NCBI GenBank assembly: GCA_963942565.1
Contig: OZ012696.1
Location: forward strand, 21,677,462-21,741,461
Length of the DNA: 64,000 bases
Direction of reading: 5' to 3'
From: Maea johnstoni
Taxonomy: Eukaryota > Annelida > Polychaeta > Spionida > Magelonidae
The notes under the pieces were generated by a model that ran no database searches, was not told the DNA's origin, and worked only from the letters and a program-made list of their open reading frames with translations. The position numbers were made by a program, and so were the translations under genes. This document shows, in pieces, positions 57,296 to 64,000 of the stretch; position 1 is the first letter of the stretch, and each line of letters opens with the position of its first letter.

Positions 57296-59867
57296 TAATA
57301 TAATAATAAGAATAATAAGAATAAGAATCTTTATTTAAAGAGGGTAACTCAGTCCAATAGTAAGGATCTTCCCTGAGGCCCTCTGGCATGTTTACAAGTA
57401 GCCTGAACACCCCAGGGTTACAAAGTAGTACAGTACAATGAGTACATTGCTTTTAGGTATCGTGACTTGAAGGAAGGTAGAGATGGTGCACATCTGTTGC
57501 CCAGCCATACTTTTACTAGTTGAATTGCATGCCAATCTCCTATTGTTAAATGATATGCACTCGTAAGTTATCTAACATTATTGATAAATGGCCATATGAA
57601 AGATAATATTTACATGTGTATTATACAAATATTGAAATGATCAAATATTATGTAAATACTGGTAAGAAAGGTATCAGTATTTTCACAGGGACTTTTTATT
57701 GATAAGCCTGGTGACAATACAGAAATTGGTGGACGTGTTGACCTTTAACCCTTATGCTGCTGGTGGCTACTTTGGCTAATACGAAATTATGCAAAATCCT
57801 GAAAAATGGTTGAAACCCTGGCAAATGGGTACTCATATGAGAGTACTCAGCGAGAGCTTTCAAATAAATACCAACATGACAGGGTTTAGATGGTTTTCAG
57901 AAATCTTTGTGTACTTGTGCTTTGGACAAAAGTAGCCTCAGCATTGGAAGGGTTAAGATAAAAGAGGTGATGTACAGTGTCTCCTGGCTCATCTGATTGA
58001 AGTATAGCATGCCTTAGGGTCTGAAAAAGTCATGGACCTTTTAGGTGACCTGCAATGGCCCAGTTAGGCGTATGATCGGATGTGGCATGTATAGTCCCCC
58101 TGAGATCACATACCATTACTTAGTGCATCATTAGTAGGTTGTCCTTGGAGAATTAACCCTCATGCTGCTGGTGGCTACTTTTGCCATTACAAAATGAGGC
58201 AAAAAACCTGAAAAATAACTGAAACCCTGGCAAATGGGTACTCATCTGAGAGTACTTAGCGAGAGCTATCTATTGAATACCAACATGACAGGGTTAAGAT
58301 GTTTTTTTGCATCCTTGTGCTTTGGACGAAAGTAGTCTTAGCATTGGAAGGGTTAAAAAGTGATTTACAATTTTACTGTATTAGACCCACAGGTTCCCAG
58401 GCTATATTTTAGTTCAGCAAAGTACTAATTGATTAATTTAGATATACAGTAGCTTGTATCATGTTCATGAGGTGAAGCCATATTCATATCCTATGCTTCA
58501 GTGCATAGTCTTAGCCAGCTGGGCGTCTGGGTGTCTTTTTGGACACCCAAACCCTTAAAAAGCACCCCCCCCCCCCCCCCCCCCCAGGACACCCCCAAAA
58601 AATTGTGAAGTATTTCTTAAAATGTCAATCTCAAGCATATAACTGAATTTTTCCATCTCCATATAATATTCCCATGACATTGTATAAGGATACCATGCCT
58701 TATTTTGATAAATGTACATACATGTTTATGGTTGAAATATGAGTATATTGTGGTCCCCCTTAAAAATTTGGACGCCCAAAAATTTTACAACTGCCAATTT
58801 TAGGCACCCAGTTTCTAATCCTGGCTAAGACACTGCTTCAGTGCTCACCTGTATTGGTATCACCTGTGTGATAGTGGGCAAGGTAAGGATGTAAGCTTGA
58901 ATGGAGCTGCTTAGAATAGATTCCCCATGGTTATATGATGTTATCTACATGTATGTTGGGGAGCTGAGCCTGGATCTAAGGTTGACTGTTCAAGTTATGT
59001 AGTTACCTTGTTGATTACCTGATATTATCTGTGTATTTTGAGGTATCGGATATGGATCTAAGGATGACTGAAGTTATGTAGTTACCTTATTGATTACCTG
59101 ATATTATCTGTGTATTTTGAGTTATTAGGCATGGATCTAAGGTTCACTGAAGTTATATAGTTTCCTTGTTGATTACCTGATATTATCTGTGTGTTTTGAA
59201 GTATCGGGCATGGATCTAAGGTTGACTGAAGTAATGTAGATTCCTTGTTGATTACCTGACATTATTTATCTATTTTGAGGTATTGGGCATGGATCTAAGG
59301 TTGACTGAAGATGATTAATATGGCTCATTGGTTACCTAGTATTCCCTAGGTTCACTTTCACTAAACAGGGAATGACCTAGTGGCTCATTTAGCCAATACA
59401 AAATGATGCAAAAAAACAGAAAAAATAATTGAAACCCTGGCACTCATCTGAGAATACTCTGCAATAGCTATCCAATGAATACCAATAAGACAGGGTTGGG
59501 GTGGTTTTCAAAAATCTTTGCGTCCTTGTGCTTTGTACGAAAGTAGTCTTAGCATTGGAAGAGTTAATTATTGGACTCTTTAAAGGCCATGCAAAATATT
59601 GTCCATACCTGGTCTGTACTTGAATATGCATTCATTGTTACTTGCAAAGACAACTCTCAGTTATTACCTAAATCATTTGTTCACAGGTTGAATTTTAGGG
59701 TAAAAGAACTTACCTATTTTGTTTTGTCTTTGAACTTTTGTCAAATACTTGGACTATGAGCAATTGAAATACCTCTCTAAATATATGTCTTGTATTTGTT
59801 TTTCAGAACACAAAGTAATCATCGTAGGATTAGACAATGCAGGAAAAACTACAATATTATATCAATT
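44133..59867 (+). CDS. ARL5: ADP-ribosylation factor-like 5, coding exons 1 and 2 (gene continues past the window)
   Basis: ARL5 is a small GTPase of the trans-Golgi that recruits tethering factors; its Gly2 is a myristoylation position. Exon 1, 44133-44178, encodes [15 protein letters not shown] and ends in phase 1 at gtaaat. Exon 2, 59807-59867, encodes [20 protein letters not shown] and ends in phase 2 at gtaagt. The join reproduces the ARL5A/B start (MGILFTRIWRLFNHQ, then [20 protein letters not shown]); GLDNAGKT is the P-loop. Fewer than 40 of about 180 residues are in the window; switch I and later motifs are not found up to 64000. Intron 1 is 15.6 kb and repeat-filled. A or B paralogue cannot be told, and an invertebrate single-copy ARL5 is likely. 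Confidence 0.93.
45115..45312 (-). mobile_element. hAT-type MITE, family H, internally deleted
   Basis: Starts with the perfect terminus CAGGGTCTTAGCCAGG and ends near GGATAAGAC; shorter than full copies. Confidence 0.7.
48195..49215 (+). repeat. Irregular tandem array in ARL5 intron 1
   Basis: Recurrent block: CTGTAAAAGCATACAGCTAT, CCCACATGTAGAATGTGGTT, a family A MITE remnant and GGTAGCCTCATCATTGGAAG. About 4-5 units are mixed with an F1 element and a 64-bp palindrome (48713-48776). Confidence 0.85.
48386..48552 (-). mobile_element. 5-bp-TSD element, family F1
   Basis: Duplication CACCC at 48381-48385 and 48553-48557. Confidence 0.9.
49400..49990 (+). mobile_element. LINE 3' end (CR1/L2-like), split by a hAT MITE
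   Basis: Reads [20 protein letters not shown], then LPNNIKGAD up to 49497. After the hAT MITE it resumes at 49812 with [18 protein letters not shown] and a stop. This is the C-terminal end of a non-LTR retrotransposon polymerase ORF, followed by a short 3' UTR with GCGCTATATCAAATATC and an (ATT)n tail. The 5' part is absent, as usual for LINE copies. Confidence 0.88.
49498..49811 (+). mobile_element. hAT-type MITE, family H, inserted in a LINE 3' end
   Basis: CATGGTCTTAGCC ... GGCTAAGACCCTG, flanked by GTGCTGAT at 49490-49497 and 49812-49819. The two LINE halves continue across it. Confidence 0.95.
51290..51426. repeat. TA-rich microsatellite followed by a G run
   Basis: Impure (TA)n/(GATA)n from 51290, then about 20 G at 51406-51425. 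Confidence 0.9.
51916..51983 (+). mobile_element. Harbinger-like MITE fragment, family P
   Basis: Left 68 bp only, after TTA; the body stops abruptly after TTTTTTATTCAAAAAAT. Confidence 0.75.
52162..52491 (+). mobile_element. 5-bp-TSD element, family F5
   Basis: CAGGGGTGTCCAATTGTCG ... GTGGACACCCCTG, duplication TTAGG at 52157-52161 and 52492-52496. A related copy is at about 50330-50648, which holds GTGCGACAGTTGGACACCCC. Confidence 0.88.
52679..52895 (+). mobile_element. TA-target MITE (CTGTAAAACCC ends)
   Basis: CTGTAAAACCC ... GGGTTTTACAG, TA flanks at 52677-52678 and 52896-52897. Confidence 0.88.
53045..53345 (+). repeat. About 117-bp tandem array, 3 units
   Basis: Units have CTCCAGGACTTCAATATGTG, GACACCCCC and ATACTAATCTATTGCCCCCA. 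The same block occurs singly at 52460-52530 across the right end of the F5 element, so the array was copied from there. Confidence 0.88.
53670..54242. mobile_element. Two TTAA-target MITEs, family A, opposite orientation
   Basis: Minus copy 53670-53835 (left part missing) and plus copy 54039-54242 (TTAACCCTTATGTTGCTGG ... TTAGCATTGGAAGGGTAA). Confidence 0.78.
54512..54679 (+). mobile_element. 5-bp-TSD element, family F1
   Basis: Duplication CTTCA at 54507-54511 and 54680-54684. Confidence 0.92.
55547..55791 (-). mobile_element. TTAA-target MITE, family B
   Basis: CTTAACCCATTCATACC ... ATGCAAATGGGTTAA. Further decayed pieces: 25626-25840, 45892-46095, 47500-47641, 53568-53640, 60145-60270. 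Confidence 0.78.
56070..56280 (+). repeat. Short minisatellite, about 90-bp unit
   Basis: Recurring GGTCACCTGATATTACCTAT and GGCACACCA blocks; 2-3 units, with looser relatives from 55840. Confidence 0.75.
56284..56633 (+). mobile_element. 5-bp-TSD element, family F4
   Basis: CGGGGCTCGCCACTAAC ... GTTGAGGCCTG, duplication TTACC at 56279-56283 and 56634-56638. A related fragment is at about 40940-41070 (GAGCCAGCGGTTCACTG). Confidence 0.8.
57145..57450 (-). mobile_element. LINE tail (AATAAAGATTCTTATT type) with (ATT)n
   Basis: The minus strand has TTTAAATAAAGATTCTTATT followed by about 170 bp of ATT repeats. A similar, shorter tail is at 52915-53035. Confidence 0.7.
57747..57957 (+). mobile_element. 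TTAA-target MITE, family A
   Basis: TTTAACCCTTATGCTGCTGG ... CAGCATTGGAAGGGTTAA; well preserved. Confidence 0.85.
58155..58358 (+). mobile_element. TTAA-target MITE, family A
   Basis: TTAACCCTCATGCTGCTGG ... TTAGCATTGGAAGGGTTAA; well preserved. Confidence 0.85.
58504..58835 (+). mobile_element. hAT-type MITE, family H
   Basis: CATAGTCTTAGCC ... GGCTAAGACACTG, flanked by CTTCAGTG at 58496-58503 and 58836-58843. It contains a run of about 21 C at 58565-58585. Confidence 0.93.
58970..59310 (+). repeat. About 88-bp minisatellite, 4 units
   Basis: Units hold GGATCTAAGGTTGACTG, TTGTTGATTACCTGATATTA and TCTGTGTATTTTGA. Confidence 0.88.
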
Positions 59868-60126
59868 GTAAGTATTACTTCAATTGCTTCTATTTGATTA
59901 AGGTTCTGATGAGTTAACCCTTATGCTGCTGGTTGCTAATTTGGTTAATACAAAATTATGTGAAAAGGGCAGAAAATAACTCAAACCCTGGCAAATGGGT
60001 ACTCATCTAATAGCACTCAGCGAGAGCTTTCATATGAATACCAACATGACAGGGTTTAGATGGTTTTCAAAACCTTTTGCATTTTTTGGCAATGGACGAA
60101 AGTAGCTTCAGCATTGGAAGGGTTAA
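59378..60126 (+). mobile_element. Two TTAA-target MITEs, family A, flanking ARL5 exon 2
   Basis: Copies at about 59378-59568 (left end decayed) and 59913-60126 (both TTAA ends). ARL5 exon 2 (59807-59867) lies between them. Confidence 0.8.
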
Positions 60127-60794
60127 AGGCATTAGTTAATCTGGTTAATCCTATTCATGCTTAGAATATCTCTCCCAGGTCCTATTTTAATTTGATATTG
60201 TATTCTTGACCAATGAAATGATACTTGTGAAAATAGCTTTTGGAATGAAGCATCATGAATTCAAAAGAATTGTTGTTTTTGTTGGATGAAAAAAAAATCC
60301 TTTTTCAATGAAAAAAATCCTATGGCTGAATTACAGCAGGTTGCTATCCTATGACAGTCTAATGCAAATTTAGATAGGAAATATTTTATCAATATGGATG
60401 TTACAAATGCAGTGCTAAAAGTAAGTCAACTTTTTTTGCAGTGACAGCATGGTATATATAATTGAATCTATAAATAATGCTTGATACTGTTAAGAATCAT
60501 CGTAAAATATCTGCCTATGATAAATATCTGGTACTAAATATCTGATCAGGATGGGGTCCCTTAAATCAATATTGATTTTATAGGACAGGTGATAAAAGTG
60601 AAGTTATTGTTTTAGTCACATGTGCATACTGTACGTATGGTAGTAAACATGTCAGTAAAATATTGCAAAGATGTCACATTGAATAGTTTTTGAATATATT
60701 TTGTAAGGGTTCAACAAAAAGGCTTCTTAGGGAATTCTGCTTCTTAAACTTCCTTCAGGTTCCCTATATTTTCATTGTTAGGGACCAACAGATG

Positions 60795-60968
60795 CAGGGC
60801 TCAGAATTAAGATTTTTCCAGGGGGCCTAATTGCATCTTCAAAAGCCACTTACAGTTGTTGTGTATAAAAAACCATTACATTTTTAGCCTCCCTGCAGAA
60901 ATTTGAGGGAGCTGCTGGAGAATTGAAGGGAGCCCTCGGCTCCTGGCAACCCCTAATTTCGAGCCCTG
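60795..60968 (-). mobile_element. 5-bp-TSD element, family F1
   Basis: Duplication AGATG at 60790-60794 and 60969-60973. Confidence 0.92.
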
Positions 60969-61183
60969 AGATGTATACAAAAATGCATTTATCCAGACCT
61001 AAGAACGCACTGTATTAGTCCATGTATTTGTAATAAAACTGTTGATTCACATGGCCATTAAACAACTTAAAGAGCGCATTCACACCCAGGAAACCAGGGA
61101 TACAAGATTTTACTGGCTGCAGGCAGGTGATCATGGTGGAATGTATTTAAGTGTGAAACAAACAAATTGGAATTGGAAAGTTA

Positions 61184-61419
61184 GGCCTAAAAATAAAAGT
61201 TGTTTGTTTCCTGTAACCCTACCCTAACAAGTTTTTATTCAAAAAAATCCCTACCCTAAAGTTTTTATCGCCCATCCAACTCCCAATCAACGTAAAACAT
61301 GCATAAAATACACATTTTTGACCAAAAAAAGAATGCAAAAAAAAAAAAATTCACCGACCTACCTACCCTATTTTTTTTTTGGACCGTTACAGGAAACAAA
61401 CAATTTATTTTTTTAGGCC
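61184..61419 (+). mobile_element. Harbinger-like MITE, family P, in the ARL5 intron
   Basis: TTA at 61181-61183 and 61420-61422; full length. Confidence 0.92.
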
Positions 61420-61572
61420 TTATTGGAGCTAATACCTTAGCATGAAAATGCGAGCAAGCTCACAAAACAAACAAAGAGTTGGTTCAAAAATGTCAAAAAT
61501 GGTAATCCTCACGTATTCTTTCTGTTTTATCCATATCACACATTGAAATACAACCATGTTTTCAATGATATT

Positions 61573-61787
61573 TTAACCCTTTAGCTGCTGGCGGCTAATT
61601 TGGTCAATACAAAATAATGTGAAAAAGCTGAAAAATGACTGAAACTTTGGCACATGGGTACTCATATAGCAATACTCAACGTGAGCTTTCCAATGAATAC
61701 CAACATGACAGGATTTAGATGATTTTCAAAATATTTTGTGTTCTTGTGTCTTAGACTAAAGTAGCCTGAACATTGAAAAGGATAAAA
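61573..61787 (+). mobile_element. TTAA-target MITE, family A
   Basis: TTTTAACCCTTTAGCTGCTG ... GAACATTGAAAAGGAT. Confidence 0.78.
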
Positions 61788-62031
61788 AACTTGAATATGA
61801 GTTATATGTTCGAACCCTGAACTATTTCTATAGGTCCCTAAACCCTAAAGTTATGTCCCCATATGGCACTGTTTAGTAATGCTAGAAGCTTGCCCTCACA
61901 GTCATTAAAATACAATATATTCAAAACTGATGGAGATCAAATGCATGTTTGATCATCACAGAACAGATAAATTAAACCATTCCGTCCAACGCCAGCTGTT
62001 CAGTCTATCATCCCATTTATGCTTCCAAGTC

Positions 62032-62425
62032 TGAACCCTTATGCTGCTGGTTGCTAATTTGGCCAATACAAAATGATGCAAAATACCTGAAAAATGTCTG
62101 AACAAAGTCTGAACCCTTATGCTGCTGGTGGCTAATTTGGCCAATACAAAATGATGCAAAATACCTGAAAAATGTCTGAACAAAGTCTGAACCCTTATGC
62201 TGCTGGTGGCTAATTTGGCCATTACAAAATAATGCAAAATACCTGAAAAATGTCTGAACAAAGTCTGAACCCTTATGCTGCTAGTGGCTAATTTGGCCAT
62301 TACAAAATAATGCAAAATACCTGAAAAATGTCTGAACAAAGTCTGAACCCTTATGCTGCTGGTGGCTAATTTGGCCAATACAAAATGATGCAAAATACCT
62401 GAAAAATGTTTTAAACCCTGGCAAA
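62032..62425 (+). repeat. 77-bp tandem array made from the left end of a family A MITE
   Basis: Five copies of the unit starting GTCTGAACCCTTATGCTGCT and ending GAAAAATGTCTGAACAAA, nearly identical. The last runs on briefly into the MITE interior. Confidence 0.93.
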
Positions 62426-62760
62426 TGGCCATTGGGTGCCATGTATATTGTTATGCGAAAAAGTTTAAAAGGTGCCAAAATTCCAATGTAACATGTTGAG
62501 CAAGTCAGACACGAATTTAACTTGCCCCACATTCAGTCTCTTTCACTCTCTTGCATTAGGGGGTATACCACTAGAGATATGAAACTAGAGATATGTTTGG
62601 TCAGATTATGCTTGCAATGACTGACTATAGTCTCTTAGCTCCAGTACGTGTTTCGTTAAATGCAATTGAGTTTATACGGTTCCAAAATTCCAATGCGACT
62701 TGTGTTTCAGCAAGTCAGACATGATTTTGACTTGCTTGGCTGTCTCTTTCACTCACTTTG

Positions 62761-62943
62761 CAGGGTTCGACTTTCCCAGGGGCCCAGGGGCATATGCCCC
62801 TAGATTTCGCTGTGGGCCCCTAGATTTTAAGACTAGGGGCCCAAAATAGTATGTATAATAACCACAAATCCTGTTTTTGACCACATATTTTTAGCAAAAT
62901 ATCTTTATGGGCCCCTGGCCTGAAATCTAAGTGTCATACCCTG
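62761..62943 (-). mobile_element. 5-bp-TSD element, family F2
   Basis: Duplication CTTTG at 62756-62760 and 62944-62948. Confidence 0.92.
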
Positions 62944-62973
62944 CTTTGGATTTTGGCTGATGTCATTTCCCAT

Positions 62974-63276
62974 CACGGGCTTAGTCAGGAACTAGACAAT
63001 GGGTGCCCAAAATTGGCAATTGGGCATCCTATTTTTCATGGGAGACAACAATATACTCAGACTAAAACCTTAAATATGTATTTTCTAATTGAAGTAAGGT
63101 ATACTATCCTCAAACAGTGTCATATGACTTGTATGTAGAGAAGGACCAAATACAATTATATGCTTGGAATTGAGATTTTAAGAAATTAATCATATAACAT
63201 TTTGGGTGATCTGAGGTGTGATATTTAAAGGTTTGGCTGTCCAAAAAGATGCCCATATGCCCGGCTGGCTAAGGCT
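62974..63276 (-). mobile_element. hAT-type MITE, family H, minus orientation
   Basis: Starts CACGGGCTTAGTCAGGA, contains GGTGCCCAAAATTGGCAA and ends near GGCTGGCTAAGGC. It directly abuts the next MITE (63278). Confidence 0.75.
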
Positions 63277-63277
63277 A

Positions 63278-63557
63278 CCGTATTCGCATGATTAAGCGCA
63301 CTTAAATAAGCGATTTGGGGGACCAGCAAGCGCCAAAGATCGTCTCCTCATGTTAAATTTCTACTGTTTAAGCAGAACGAGAAGGTATATAGATGGCGAC
63401 CGTAACTGTTATCTATCAGCCTTTTCTTGTTGCAGTACGTAACACTGCGATCGGCACTCATTGGAGGGTGCGGTTGTACGAATGTTTGACACAACCCCTG
63501 CTACAGAAAAATTTCCCAACTTGCACCCGCATGGTGCGCTTAATCGGGCGAATACGG
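63278..63557 (+). mobile_element. TA-target MITE (CCGTATTCGC ends)
   Basis: CCGTATTCGCATGATTAAGC ... GCTTAATCGGGCGAATACGG, TA flanks. Confidence 0.87.
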
Positions 63558-63800
63558 TATGTTTCCCATCACTATCAATTTTACGAGATAGGAGTTATTT
63601 GGCCAGTTCATGCCTGCAGTGAATGAAATGGCCTCTTGTTTCCAGTATGTGTGCATTGTTATGAGGTATGTAGAACAAATATTGACCTATTGACCCAGAA
63701 AACTGCTTTCTGGAACAGAGCCAGAATATGAGAAGATCATGCATTCATACATAAACCGCAATTCTTCGCCCTGTACATACAGGAGTGGAAGAGTGACCTA

Positions 63801-64000
63801 CCGTAATTTCGCGTGTATAAGACGCACTTTTTTACACAAATTTTTACACTCAAAGTGGGGATGCGTCTTATACACGAAGCTAGGGATCTAGGGTGTTTTA
63901 CATCGAGTCACCAGGCCACTCGGGGATCACCTAGTTACAATTATACTGCTGCCAGGACTTTGCCCATCGATGTTTGCCACGGCATTTACGAATTGTAATT
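63801..64000 (+). mobile_element. TA-target element (CCGTAATTTCGCGTG ends), cut by window end
   Basis: Same left terminus and interior as 41079-41578 (GTGTTTTACATCGAGT); the right end lies outside the window. Confidence 0.88.

Noticed and set aside
61956-62432. 158-codon minus-strand frame with a repeated [18 protein letters not shown] motif
   Set aside because: Produced by the 77-bp array of a MITE end.

Overview
This window is AT-rich, intron-rich animal DNA. It looks like cephalochordate (amphioxus, Branchiostoma-like) genome, although that assignment is an inference. Three things support it. The proteins are close to vertebrate orthologues (coenzyme A synthase, the KEOPS subunit LAGE3/Pcc1 and ARL5). 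Short non-autonomous DNA transposons are very dense. Several exon/intron junctions carry minisatellites, a feature I recall from memory as reported for amphioxus genes ('mirage' minisatellites at Adh).

Layout. 1-18.5 kb: no recognisable gene; transposon fossils (hAT, Harbinger-like, TTAA-target and 5-bp-TSD MITEs), two long tandem arrays (10.48-11.35 kb and 12.54-14.47 kb) and one RFX-type X-box. 18.5-19.2 kb: a promoter-like segment (E-box, CCAAT, YY1-like sites) between a doubtful minus-strand transcript and the probable 5' UTR exon of COASY. 19.1-31.7 kb (+): COASY, coding exons 21168-31692, complete, 535 residues. 36.8-40.1 kb (-): the two downstream coding exons of a LAGE3/Pcc1 homologue, whose last exon has been amplified into a roughly 186-bp tandem array; the first exon was not found. 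43.87-64 kb (+): ARL5, with a ZNF143/NRF1/ETS-type promoter, coding exon 1 at 44133, a 15.6-kb first intron full of repeats, coding exon 2 at 59807, and the remainder beyond the window.

The most unusual signal is that tandem duplications sit on splice junctions. In COASY, the exon 3 acceptor is present 7 times, the exon 6 donor 5 times, the exon 8 acceptor 3 times and the exon 9 donor twice. In LAGE3, the exon 2 donor is present twice and the terminal exon about 7 times. Outside the genes most sequence is built from about a dozen MITE families. Many copies have target-site duplications that can be read directly (8 bp, TWA, TTAA, TA, and an unusual 5-bp class with CAGGG ends), which allows family assignment and nesting order from sequence alone.

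The genes do not form one pathway. COASY makes coenzyme A from phosphopantetheine, LAGE3 belongs to the KEOPS t6A-tRNA complex, and ARL5 is a trans-Golgi small GTPase. No virus-like or LTR element, CRISPR array or intact transposase gene was recognised.
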